From Azospirillum melinis (GTDB taxonomy: Bacteria > Pseudomonadota > Alphaproteobacteria > Azospirillales > Azospirillaceae): 64,000 bases of DNA. The position numbers and the translations under genes were made by a program. The notes beneath the pieces were generated by a model. It saw only the letters and a program-made list of their open reading frames with translations. It was not told the origin of the DNA and searched no databases. This document shows, in pieces, positions 53,001 to 61,528 of the stretch. The stretch lies in the NCBI RefSeq assembly GCF_013340935.1, contig NZ_WHOS01000027.1, positions 1 to 64,000 on the forward strand, given 5' to 3'. Within the stretch, counting starts at the first letter, position 1; each line of letters starts with the position of its first letter.

Positions 53001-56000
53001 CAGCGGGGCGACCATTCACGTCGCCAATATCGAAACCGTCATCGCGACGGGGCAGACCCTTCATCTGAGCGGGCTGGAAACCCTGGTCAGCATTCTCACT
53101 GCCGACGTTCTCGTCCTGGACGACGGTGGCAGCACCCTGTCCGTCTCCACCCAATACAGGACCATTCTCGGATCGTCGGCATCCGATGTGATCGCGCTTG
53201 GAAGCGGCGGCAGCACGGTTCTCGTCGAACGCCTCGAAACGCTGACCGGATCGAACGGCGGCGATGCGGTGATCGTCGGCACGGCCGGCATCACGCTGCT
53301 GGCCACGCTGTTCGAAACGATCATCGGCGGGGCCGGCACCGACATCATCACCCTTGGCGGCGCAGGCGGCACCCTGCTCGTCGACCGGCTGGAGACTTTG
53401 AGCGGCGGCAGCGGAGTCGATATCGTCACCCTGGGCACCACCGGCACAACCCTGCTGGTGAATGGCATCGAGACATTGGCAGGGTCGGCAGGCACCGATG
53501 TCGTCACATTGGGAGCCGGCGGCAACACGATCCTGGCCGATCTGATCGAGACTCTCGTCGGCGGCACGGGGGACGATCTGGTCGTCCTCGGCACGTCCGG
53601 GTCCACCATCTCCCTCTCGGCCATCGACAGCCTGACCGGTGGATCCGGGACCGATGTCATTGCGCTGGGCTCGGCCGGCAACACCCTGCTGCTGCGCGGC
53701 ATCGAGACGCTGGCCGGTGGCGCCGGCACCGACATCGTCACGCTGGGCATCACCGGCAACACCCTGCTGGTTTCGGCTCTCGAAACAATCGTCGGCGGTG
53801 CGTCTCTCGACTCAATTTCGCTGGGCACCGCGGGCAGCACCCTGTTTGCAACCGCTCTCGAGACGCTGACAGGCGGACTGGGCACCGACGTCGTGGCTCT
53901 CGGTTCTGCCGGCAACACCCTGTCCGTTTCGGGTGTCGAGACCATTGCCGGCGGCGGTGGCGCCGATGTCGTCGCCCTGGGCACGGCCGGCAACACCCTT
54001 CAGATCTCAGGCCTGGAGACGATCACCGGCGGTGCGGGCACCGATGTCGTGACGCTCGGTTCCGCCGGCGGCACCCTGCTTGCCAATTTGCTGGAGACGA
54101 TTGCCGGCGGCACGGGCTCCGAGCTGATTTTCCTTGGCTCGGCCGGCGGCACGATCCTGGTGTCCGGCCTGGAAATGCTGATCGGCGGTGCCGGCGCCGA
54201 CATCGTCACTCTGGGGCCGGCCGGCAGCACGGTCGTTGTGCGTGGCCTTGAAAGCCTGACCGGCGGTTCGGGCATCGATGCCGTCACCATCGGCGACACC
54301 GGCATCACCATGGCGGCCTCGGGCATCGAGACGCTGGTCGGCGGTTCGGGCAGCGATGCCATCACCCTGGGCACAGCCGGCGGCACCCTGCTGGTTCGGG
54401 CGATGGAGACCCTGACCGGCGGCATCGGCACCGACGTGATCGCCATCGGGTCGGCCGGCGGCACTCTGCTTGCCGACCTGCTGGAGACGATTGTCGGTGG
54501 TGCGGGCTCCGAGTTGATCTTCCTCGGCTCGACCGGTTCGACGGTCACGGTATCGGGCATCGAGATCCTGATCGGTGGGGCCGGCACCGACGTTGTCGCA
54601 CTGAATGGCGGCGGCAACACCCTGCTGTTGCGCGGCATCGAGACCCTGACCGGCAACAGCGGCACCGATGTGGTGACGCTGGGCGACACCGGCAACACGG
54701 CGACGGTCTCCCTGTTCGAGACCATCATCGGCGGCACCGGTGTCGACGCCATCCTGCTCGGCAATGCCGGCAACACGCTGGCGGTGTCGCAGCTGGAGAC
54801 GCTGTGGGGCGGGTCCGGCCTTGACGTGGTGACGCTGGGGTCCGGCGGCAGCACGCTGATGACGGTGGCGGTGGAAACACTGATCGGCGGCAGCGGCCTG
54901 GATGCGGTGACGCTGGGCACCGGCGGCACGACGGTGCGGATTGTCGGCATCGAGTCCGTCACCGGCAACAGCGGGCGTGACGTCGTCCAGCTGTCCGACG
55001 GCGGCGGCACCTTCGTCGTCAATCTGCTGGAAACGCTGGTCGGCAGTTCGGGCAACGACGTGGCGGTGGTCGGCGAGTTGGGCGGCGGCTCGACCCTGCT
55101 GATCGCCGGGCTGGAGATCCTCGTCGGCAGTTCCGGCTCCGACATCGTCACGTTGAGCGACGGCGGCAACACCACGCTGCTGCGCATGCTGGAGACGCTG
55201 ACCGGTGGGACCGGGCTGGACGCCATCACCATCGGCAACCGCGGCTCCACCATGCTGGCGTCGAACCTTGAGACGCTGGTCGGCGGCTTCGCGCTGGACG
55301 TGATCGGGCTTGGCACCGGCGGCAACACGCTGCTGGTGTCGCAGCTGGAGACGCTGACCGGCGGGGCCGGTCTGGACATCGTGACGCTCGCGACCGCCGG
55401 TTTCGACATCGCGGCGGACATGAACCGGGTGTCTGGGACCAGCGGCAACACGCTGCTGGTCTCCGGGCTGGAGACGCTGATCGGGTCGAGCGGGACGGAC
55501 GTTGTCTATCTCGGCTCGGCCGGCAACACGTTGCTGGTGTCGGGGCTCGAGATCCTGGTCGGCGGCAGCGGCAGCGACGCGGTGACGCTGGGCGATGGCG
55601 GCAATACCGTGCTGCTGCGCGGCATCGAGACGCTGACCGGCAACAGTGGTGTCGACGTCCTGACGCTGGGCGACACCGGCAATACGGCGACCGTATCGCT
55701 GTTCGAGACTATCATCGGCGGCACCGGCAATGACCTCATCGCCCTCGGGCCGACCGGCAACACGCTGGTTGTGCTGGGTGTCGAGACGCTGGTCGGCGGA
55801 TCCGGCCTGGACGTGGTGACGCTGGGGTCCGGCGGCAGCACGATCTCGACCGTGGCGGTGGAAACGCTGATCGGCGGCAGCGCTCTGGATGTGGTGACGC
55901 TGGGCACCGGCGGTACGACGGTGCGGATCGTCGGCATCGAGTCCGTCACCGGCAACAGCGGGCGCGACGTCGTCCAGCTGTCGGAGAGCGGCGGCACCTT

Positions 56001-59000
56001 CATCGTCAATTTGCTGGAAACGCTGGTCGGCAGTTCGGGCAACGACGTGGCGGTGGTCGGCGAGCTTGGCGGCGGCTCGACCCTGCTGATCGCCGGGCTG
56101 GAGATCCTCGTCGGCAACTCCGGCTCCGACATCGTCACGCTGAGCGACGGCGGCAACACCACGCTGCTGCGCATGTTGGAGACGCTGACCGGCGGGGCTG
56201 GGCTGGACGCCATCACCATCGGCAATCGCGGCTCGACCATGGTGGCGTCGAACCTGGAGACGCTGATCGGCGGCTTTGCGCTGGATGTGATCGGGCTTGG
56301 CACCGGCGGCAACACGCTGCTGGTGTCGCAGTTGGAGACGCTGACCGGCGGGGCCGGGCAGGACATTGTGACGCTCGCTACCGCCGGCTTCGACAGTGCG
56401 GCGGACATGAACCGGGTGTCGGGCACCAGCGGCAACACGCTGCTGGTCTCCGGGCTGGAGACGCTGGTCGGGTCGAGCGGGACCGACGTGATCTATCTCG
56501 GCTCGGCCGGCAACACGCTGCTGGTGTCGGGGTTGGAGATCCTGGTCGGCGGGGCAGGCAGCGATGCGGTGACGCTGGGCGACGGCGGCAACACGGTTCT
56601 GCTGCGCGGCATCGAGACACTGACCGGCAACAGCGGTGTCGACGTCCTGACGTTGGGCGACACTGGCAACGTGGCGACGGTGTCGCTGTTCGAGACCATC
56701 ATCGGCGGTACCGGTGTCGACAGCATTCTGCTCGGCACCGGTGGCTCCACGCTGCTGGCGTCGCAGTTGGAAACGCTGTCGGGCGGGGCGGGGCTCGATG
56801 TGGTGATGCTGGGGTCCGCCGGCAGCACCTTGGTGGTGGCCCAGCTTGAGACGCTGCGGGGTGGGGCCGGTCTGGACGTGGTGACGCTTGGCACCGGCGG
56901 CACGACGCTGACGGTGTCGGCCATCGAAACCATCACCGGCGGTGCGGCGACCGATGCCATCACCATCGGGTCGGGCGGCATTACGCTACAGGCGACCGCG
57001 CTCGAAACCATCATCGGCGGCGAAGGTCTGGATCTGGTCTTCCTGGGTGGTGCCGGCAGCACTCTGCTGGCATCGGCGCTCGATATCCTGGTCGGCGGCA
57101 GCGGTCGGGATGTCATCGCGCTGGGCGCTGGCGGCAACACGCTTCTGCTGCGCGCGATCGAAACGCTGACCGGCGGGGCGGGCAGCGATGCCGTCACCAT
57201 CGGCGACACCGGCTCCACCATGCTGGTGGGTGCGGTCGAGACGCTGACCGGCGGGACCGGGCTGGACATCGTCGCATTGGGTTCGAGCGGCAACACGCTG
57301 ACGGTGTCGCTCCTCGAAACGCTGACCGGTGGGGCAGGCAGCGACGTGGTCGCGATCGGCACCCTGGGGGCGACCCTGGTGGCCAATGCCCTTGAAACCC
57401 TGCTGGGTGGCACGGCATCCGAACTCATCTTCCTCGGTTCGGGCGGGTCGACGATCTCGGCGTCGGGCATCGACACCCTGATCGGCGGCACCGGCACGGA
57501 TGTCGTGACGCTGGGTTCGGCGGGCAACACCATCCTGCTGCGCGGCATCGAGACCCTGATCGGCAACGGCGGTGTCGACGTGCTGACGCTCGGCGATACC
57601 GGCAGCACCTCGACGGTTTCGCTTTTCGAAACGATCATCGGCGGCCTCGGCAGAGACCTCATCGCCCTCGGCACGGCCGGCAACACGCTGGTGGTCACGG
57701 GTGTCGAGACATTGGTCGGTGGGACCGGCACCGACATCGTGACCATCGGCACCGCCGGCGGCACGCTGCTGGTGTTCGGTATCGAGACGCTGATCGGCGG
57801 CACGGGCCTGGAGGTCATCTTCACCGGTTCGACTGGGTCTACCCTGACCGTCTCGGGCGCGGACTTCGTGATCGGCAACTCCGGCACCGACGTGCTGACC
57901 CTGGGTTCGGCGGGCAACACCACCACCATCCGGGGCATCGAGACGCTGATCGGCGGCACCGGCACCGACCTCGTGTTCCTGGGCGATACCGGCAATACGA
58001 TGACGCTGGGTTCGGGTGTCGAGATTCTGGTCGGCGGCGCCGCCACCGACGTGGTGACCATCGGCACGGCGGGCGCCACCCTGCTGACCCGCGGTGTCGA
58101 GACCCTGATCGGTGCGGCCGGTATCGATGTCATCACCCTCGGCGACACCCCGAATACGGTCACCGTCACCGGCATCGACAGCCTGACCGGCGGTGCCGGC
58201 ACCGACGTCGTCTTCATCGGCCCGGCCGGCGTGACGATGACGGTCTCGGGCATCGAGTTCCTGGTCGGCGGTGTCGGTTCGGATGTCGTGACGCTGGGGG
58301 CGGGCGGGGCGACGGCCACCGTCCGCGGCATCGACACCCTGTCGGGCGGTGCCGGCAGCGATTTGGTGATCCTGGGCGACACCGGCGTCACCATGCGGGC
58401 CGAGAGCGGGATCGAGATCATCGTCGGCGGTGCGGCCACGGACGTGGTCAGCTTCGGCGACGGCGGTTCGACCGTCCTGCTGCGCGGCATCGAGACGCTG
58501 ACCGGCGGCACCGGCAACGACGCGATCACCTTGGGCGATACGCCGAACACGGTCACGGTCAGCGGCATCGACAGCCTGACCGGCGGCGCTGCCACCGACA
58601 TCGTCCTCACCGGTTCGGCCGGCGTGACGATGACGGCCTCGGGCGTCGAGTTTCTGGTTGGCGGCGCCGGCTCGGATGTCGTGACCCTGGGTGCGGCGGG
58701 CAACACCGTCATCACCCGCGGCATCGACACCATGATCGGCGGTGCGGGCAGCGACCTGGTGATCCTGGGCGACACCGGCGTCACCATGCGGGCCGAGAGC
58801 AGGATCGAGATCCTGGTCGGCGGCGCCGGTTCCGACCTCGTCAGCCTCGGCGATGGCGGCAACACGGTCCTGCTGCGTGGCATCGAGACCCTGACCGGCG
58901 GCACCGGCAACGACGTGATCACGCTGGGCAACACCGGCGTGACCATGTCGGTGCAGAACGTCGAGACGCTGGTCGGCGGCACGGGCACCGACGCCATCAC

Positions 59001-59544
59001 GGTGACCGGCGGTTCGGGCATCCGCTTCCAGGCCGGCACGGGCGACAGCCTGACCCTGGCCTCTGGCAGCGGCACCGACACGGTGGTGTACTCGTCCTTC
59101 ACCGACATCTCGGCCCCCGACATCTCGGCGTTGGGCGCGAACACCGGCTTCGTCTCGGTGTCGAACTTCCAGTCGGGCGCCGACAAGGTGCAACTGACCG
59201 ATGCCGCCCGGACCGTTGCGGACCGGAACGGCGACGCTTCGCTGACCACGGCAAGCGCGGCGACCAACGGAGTGAGCATGACCAACGAGCTGGTGAGCCT
59301 GACTTCGGTCGTCAGCGGCAGCCTGACGGATGCCGGCCTCGCCAATTTCCGCACGGCCCTGGGGACGCTGACGAACTCGTCGGCCGGTGCAAGCATGCTG
59401 GTTCTGGCCAACAACGGCACCAGTTCCGGCTTGTACCAGGTAATCGACACCAACGGCGACGGACAGGTGGCCGCCACCGAGGCCCGGCTGCTCAGCATCT
59501 ACAACAGCACGGTGCTTTCGCTCTCCGACGTCAACCTCGGTTGA
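50071..59544 (+). CDS. Giant (3,157-residue) FG-GAP and 26-residue-repeat protein, probable type-I-secreted adhesin
   Basis: It starts at GTG 50071. Residues 1-270 carry five FG-GAP/VCBS repeats, each with a DxDGDGDxD calcium loop (for example DLDGDGDLDLLVG). Residues about 285-2975 are some 100 tandem copies of a 26-residue unit, consensus IETLTGGxGTDVVTLGxxGNTLLVSx. Each holds one RTX-like GGxGxDxVxLG turn instead of consecutive nonapeptides, which predicts a long calcium-stabilised beta-solenoid. No Lys or Cys was noticed in the repeats. The C-terminal 180 residues end with an EF-hand-like DTNGDGQVAATE and LLSIYNSTVLSL, resembling type I secretion signals; there is no N-terminal signal peptide. 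No ABC exporter is in the window. A strong terminator follows. Confidence 0.9.
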   Translation: MTTPTFTLVGTNSFGLNGVGNYAAPTFKDLDGDGDLDLLVGNVLGETVYFANIGTALAPTYSLQGTNLFGLSSFDTYAKPSFVDIDGDGDLDLFIGSKSGGTRFFRNNGTSSSPTFSLEGTNLFGIVTGSYMAPTFADLDGDGDADLLMGDQSNGLLLYRNNGTSSSPTFSLEGTNLFGMTAGVSHNAPVLVDLDGDGDLDLVNKDVVSINVGTTSSPTFSLVGTAVYGLVTGGYPMPALADLDGDGDVDALYGVVNGSLIYLRNVAPVVRILADSGNTLTLSQINTLTGGAGTDAITLGDIGATFGVTGVETLTGGAGTDVVTLGTAGATMLLSWLETVLGGSGTDIILLGTAGNTLAVAAIETLTGGSGTDVVTLGTTGNTLSVTAIETLTGGSASDLVMLGTAGNTILVSLIESLTGGAGTDIVTLGTAGNTLTVATIETLTGGGGADVVTLGTAGNTILVSRIETLRGGAGTDIVMLGTAGNTLTVAAIETLTGGVGTDIVTLGTSGNTLSVNGIETLTGSSGTDVVTLGTAGNTILVLRIETLTGGTGTDVVTLGTGGNSVLASDIETLIGGAGADFIILGTAGSTIQVSRVETLTGDSGTDVVTVGSAGVTMRMQGIETLTGGAGIDVLTLGSTGNTVMFAAVESIIGGTGTDVVTFESAGSTVLISALETLIGGAGVDFVATSASGGTLVVSLVETLSGNSGRDAISLAASGNTILLSRIEMLTGGAGTDVVTFGASGNTTLTSGIETLTGSTGTDFVTLGTAGNTLSVSAVESLTGGAGTDVVTLGTGGNTLLVLALETLTGGAGTDVVTLGTGGNMVLASDIETLNGGAGVDVVVLGTGGSTIQVFRIETLVGDSGTDVVTVASSGASITVENLETLTGGIGSDVVMLGTSGNTMLVSTVESLTGGVGTDVVMLGTAGNTVLVSLIETLTGGVGTDVVTLGAAGNTLLTTGIETLIGGSGTDVVVIGSSGATIHVANIETVIATGQTLHLSGLETLVSILTADVLVLDDGGSTLSVSTQYRTILGSSASDVIALGSGGSTVLVERLETLTGSNGGDAVIVGTAGITLLATLFETIIGGAGTDIITLGGAGGTLLVDRLETLSGGSGVDIVTLGTTGTTLLVNGIETLAGSAGTDVVTLGAGGNTILADLIETLVGGTGDDLVVLGTSGSTISLSAIDSLTGGSGTDVIALGSAGNTLLLRGIETLAGGAGTDIVTLGITGNTLLVSALETIVGGASLDSISLGTAGSTLFATALETLTGGLGTDVVALGSAGNTLSVSGVETIAGGGGADVVALGTAGNTLQISGLETITGGAGTDVVTLGSAGGTLLANLLETIAGGTGSELIFLGSAGGTILVSGLEMLIGGAGADIVTLGPAGSTVVVRGLESLTGGSGIDAVTIGDTGITMAASGIETLVGGSGSDAITLGTAGGTLLVRAMETLTGGIGTDVIAIGSAGGTLLADLLETIVGGAGSELIFLGSTGSTVTVSGIEILIGGAGTDVVALNGGGNTLLLRGIETLTGNSGTDVVTLGDTGNTATVSLFETIIGGTGVDAILLGNAGNTLAVSQLETLWGGSGLDVVTLGSGGSTLMTVAVETLIGGSGLDAVTLGTGGTTVRIVGIESVTGNSGRDVVQLSDGGGTFVVNLLETLVGSSGNDVAVVGELGGGSTLLIAGLEILVGSSGSDIVTLSDGGNTTLLRMLETLTGGTGLDAITIGNRGSTMLASNLETLVGGFALDVIGLGTGGNTLLVSQLETLTGGAGLDIVTLATAGFDIAADMNRVSGTSGNTLLVSGLETLIGSSGTDVVYLGSAGNTLLVSGLEILVGGSGSDAVTLGDGGNTVLLRGIETLTGNSGVDVLTLGDTGNTATVSLFETIIGGTGNDLIALGPTGNTLVVLGVETLVGGSGLDVVTLGSGGSTISTVAVETLIGGSALDVVTLGTGGTTVRIVGIESVTGNSGRDVVQLSESGGTFIVNLLETLVGSSGNDVAVVGELGGGSTLLIAGLEILVGNSGSDIVTLSDGGNTTLLRMLETLTGGAGLDAITIGNRGSTMVASNLETLIGGFALDVIGLGTGGNTLLVSQLETLTGGAGQDIVTLATAGFDSAADMNRVSGTSGNTLLVSGLETLVGSSGTDVIYLGSAGNTLLVSGLEILVGGAGSDAVTLGDGGNTVLLRGIETLTGNSGVDVLTLGDTGNVATVSLFETIIGGTGVDSILLGTGGSTLLASQLETLSGGAGLDVVMLGSAGSTLVVAQLETLRGGAGLDVVTLGTGGTTLTVSAIETITGGAATDAITIGSGGITLQATALETIIGGEGLDLVFLGGAGSTLLASALDILVGGSGRDVIALGAGGNTLLLRAIETLTGGAGSDAVTIGDTGSTMLVGAVETLTGGTGLDIVALGSSGNTLTVSLLETLTGGAGSDVVAIGTLGATLVANALETLLGGTASELIFLGSGGSTISASGIDTLIGGTGTDVVTLGSAGNTILLRGIETLIGNGGVDVLTLGDTGSTSTVSLFETIIGGLGRDLIALGTAGNTLVVTGVETLVGGTGTDIVTIGTAGGTLLVFGIETLIGGTGLEVIFTGSTGSTLTVSGADFVIGNSGTDVLTLGSAGNTTTIRGIETLIGGTGTDLVFLGDTGNTMTLGSGVEILVGGAATDVVTIGTAGATLLTRGVETLIGAAGIDVITLGDTPNTVTVTGIDSLTGGAGTDVVFIGPAGVTMTVSGIEFLVGGVGSDVVTLGAGGATATVRGIDTLSGGAGSDLVILGDTGVTMRAESGIEIIVGGAATDVVSFGDGGSTVLLRGIETLTGGTGNDAITLGDTPNTVTVSGIDSLTGGAATDIVLTGSAGVTMTASGVEFLVGGAGSDVVTLGAAGNTVITRGIDTMIGGAGSDLVILGDTGVTMRAESRIEILVGGAGSDLVSLGDGGNTVLLRGIETLTGGTGNDVITLGNTGVTMSVQNVETLVGGTGTDAITVTGGSGIRFQAGTGDSLTLASGSGTDTVVYSSFTDISAPDISALGANTGFVSVSNFQSGADKVQLTDAARTVADRNGDASLTTASAATNGVSMTNELVSLTSVVSGSLTDAGLANFRTALGTLTNSSAGASMLVLANNGTSSGLYQVIDTNGDGQVAATEARLLSIYNSTVLSLSDVNLG
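50930..58990 (+). repeat. 78-bp coding minisatellite array, about 100 units
   Basis: The DNA encoding the 26-residue repeats shows a 78-bp period with recurring blocks such as atcgagacgctgaccggcgg and ggcaccgatgtcgtgacgct. Units differ by scattered substitutions; a few are longer or shorter. The bias makes long antisense frames open across the whole array. Confidence 0.9.
54600..56740 (+). repeat. Large internal tandem duplication, 987-bp period
   Basis: The same landmark, cgcggcatcgagac, occurs at 54631, 55618 and 56605, exactly 987 bases (329 codons) apart. Other landmarks, such as the GFD-x-AADMNRVSGTSG codons at 55393 and 56380, keep that spacing. Two near-identical units are complete; the third matches only at its beginning. 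It is superimposed on the 78-bp repeat and contains the irregular rung ATAGFDxAADMNRVSGTSG. Confidence 0.9.
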
Positions 59545-59565
59545 TCCGGGTGCCGGTGTGGTATT

Positions 59566-59612
59566 GCGGCAGGCTGGGGAAGGCAGGTGTTCCTCCTTCC
59601 CCAGCCTGCCGC
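59566..59612 (+). terminator. Terminator of the giant repeat gene
   Basis: gcggcaggctggggaagg / ccttccccagcctgccgc is a perfect 18-bp inverted repeat with an 11-nt loop, 21 bases after the stop codon. It is followed by aaatct rather than a long T run. It separates this gene from the AtoS operon. Confidence 0.85.
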
Positions 59613-59677
59613 AAATCTGCTATGGCCGCGGAACCGGGCGTGGGCTAGACCATGCCCGGGTGAAAGGAGTGGGTGCC

Positions 59678-61528
59678 ATGTGGCCCCTTGACTGGATCCG
59701 CCGTTCCCTGCCGAGCACCCTGCGCGGCAAGCTGCTTCTGGTATCGCTCGCCGTGGTGGTTCTGCCCATCTCGCTGACCGGCTATCTGCTGGAGCGGGAG
59801 GGGCGACAGGCGCTGGTCCGGGAAAAGTCGGAGAAGCTCTTCGGTCTGACGCGCCTGCTGGATGCTCATCTCGGCCCCGGCTTCGAGTCCCTTCTGACAG
59901 ATGCCGGTGTTGCGACCGGCGACCGCGATGCCGCCATCCGGGTCCTTTCGGGCCGGCTGACCCCCTTCACCGACATGATCGCCGGGGCGAATCCCGGCGT
60001 GGGTGTCGGCTATTACAGCAAAGCGCTCAACGCCATCATCACCTATGGGCCGAGCCGGGACTACAGTGCGACGGTCGGCACCACGATACCGCCGGAGCAT
60101 CCGGGCTGGCATGTGCTGGAAAGCGGAAAGCAGGCCGTCGAGAGCGGCCGGCAGGTGCGCGGCTTTATCCTGAACGCGATGCTGCCCATCCTCCGCGACG
60201 GCGGCGTGATCGGCTATATCTGGGCCAATGAGCTTTCCGACGATGTGGAGCGGCAGGCAGCCGCCATGGACCGCGCGGTCCTGACCGTCAGCCTTGGCGG
60301 AATACTGCTTGGGCTTGTGCTGACGCAGGTGCTGACGCGCGGGGTCGGCCGCGACATTCGCCAGATCATCGACGGCCTGCTGCGCATGCGGAGCGACCTT
60401 GGCGACGCGATCCGGCCGCCGCCGGGCGAGGTCGGCGCCATCGCGGTCGAGGTCAACGCCATGGCCCGCGCCCTGCTGGATGCCAAGTCGCTGACCGAGA
60501 ATATCCTGCACAGCATCGCCGACGGCGTGATCGCTGTGGATCGGGCCGGGCAGGTCACGGCACTCAACCCGGCTGCCGAGGCGATGATCGGGGTGAGCGC
60601 CGCCGAGGTGATCGGCAGGCCCTACGAGTCCCTGTTCAAGCCGGATGGCCGCTTCGCCAGCCCATTGCTCGACACGCTGAAGACCGGCCGGCAGCATGTC
60701 GGCGTGGTGCTGGATTTCCCGGGGACCAGACAGACCCTTCATCTCACGGTATCGAGCAGCGTTCTGCGCAACAGCCATGGCGAGGCCATCGGCGCGGTGG
60801 TGGTGCTGAAGGACTTGACCGAGCAGCAGCGGCTCCGCACCCAGGTCATGCGGGCCGACCGGCTGGCGGCGCTGGGCGAGCTGGTCGCCGGCCTCGCCCA
60901 CGAGGTGCGCAATCCGCTGACCTCGATCCGCGGCTTCATGCAGTTTCTGGAAAGCTCCGACGATGTCGCCGAGTGGCAGCGCTATGCCCCGTTGATCGTG
61001 CGGCAGGTCGACAGCCTGAACCGCCTCGTCACTGAACTGCTGGAGTTCGGCCGGCCCCGCCCGCCGGCCTTCCTGCCGGTGCAGCTGAACGATCTGATCC
61101 GCGAGGTGTCCTTGCTGGCCGGGCGCAAGTCGAATGCCCGCATCGCCCTGCATCCCGCCCCCGACCTGCCCCTGGCCGAAGCCGACGGCGAGGCGCTGAA
61201 GCAGGTCATGCTCAACCTGATCATCAACGCGGTGCAGGCGACCTCGGAAACCGGAGGCATCGCCATCGCCACCGCCATGGCGGCGGATGGCCGCGAAGCC
61301 GTCATCACGGTGAGCGACGACGGCGAGGGAATCGCGCCGGAGAACCTCGACAAGGTGTTCGATCCCTTCTTTTCGACCAAGCCGCAGGGGACCGGGCTTG
61401 GGCTGGCGATGGCGCACCGGATCGTCGACGCGCATCATGGCACCATGGCCATCGCCAGCGTGCCGGGTGCCGGCACCACGGTAACCCTGCGGATTCCCAT
61501 CCTTCACAACCGGGCGGTTGACGCATGA
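59678..61528 (+). CDS. atoS: Membrane sensor histidine kinase AtoS
   Basis: From ATG 59678 (AAGGAG about nine bases upstream) the protein is 616 residues; an in-frame extension to 59558 crosses the preceding terminator. TM1 is at about 20-40, a periplasmic dCache-like domain spans 45-190, TM2 is at about 208-230 and a HAMP-like segment follows to 285. A PAS domain spans about 290-400 (ADGVIAVDRAGQVTALNPAAEAMIGV). The HisKA H-box is GLAHEVRNPLTSIRGF and the HATPase has NLIINAVQA (N box), DDGEGIAP and GTGLGLAMAHRI. This architecture is that of AtoS, which in E. coli controls short-chain fatty acid degradation through AtoC. ATGA overlap with atoC. Confidence 0.92.
   Translation: MWPLDWIRRSLPSTLRGKLLLVSLAVVVLPISLTGYLLEREGRQALVREKSEKLFGLTRLLDAHLGPGFESLLTDAGVATGDRDAAIRVLSGRLTPFTDMIAGANPGVGVGYYSKALNAIITYGPSRDYSATVGTTIPPEHPGWHVLESGKQAVESGRQVRGFILNAMLPILRDGGVIGYIWANELSDDVERQAAAMDRAVLTVSLGGILLGLVLTQVLTRGVGRDIRQIIDGLLRMRSDLGDAIRPPPGEVGAIAVEVNAMARALLDAKSLTENILHSIADGVIAVDRAGQVTALNPAAEAMIGVSAAEVIGRPYESLFKPDGRFASPLLDTLKTGRQHVGVVLDFPGTRQTLHLTVSSSVLRNSHGEAIGAVVVLKDLTEQQRLRTQVMRADRLAALGELVAGLAHEVRNPLTSIRGFMQFLESSDDVAEWQRYAPLIVRQVDSLNRLVTELLEFGRPRPPAFLPVQLNDLIREVSLLAGRKSNARIALHPAPDLPLAEADGEALKQVMLNLIINAVQATSETGGIAIATAMAADGREAVITVSDDGEGIAPENLDKVFDPFFSTKPQGTGLGLAMAHRIVDAHHGTMAIASVPGAGTTVTLRIPILHNRAVDA

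Noticed and set aside
50930..58990. Regular repeats considered as a CRISPR array
   Set aside because: The 78-bp period keeps one reading frame throughout, there are no unique spacers and no cas genes are present.
50826..59498. Long minus-strand frames rich in Pro, Val and Ser across the repeat gene
   Set aside because: They are the reverse complement of the 78-bp repeat array, which has no stops in that phase. The plus-strand protein has recognisable FG-GAP and secretion-type domains.
59645..61507. 620-codon minus-strand frame opposite atoS
   Set aside because: Antisense to a histidine kinase with all catalytic boxes; no homology-like sequence.
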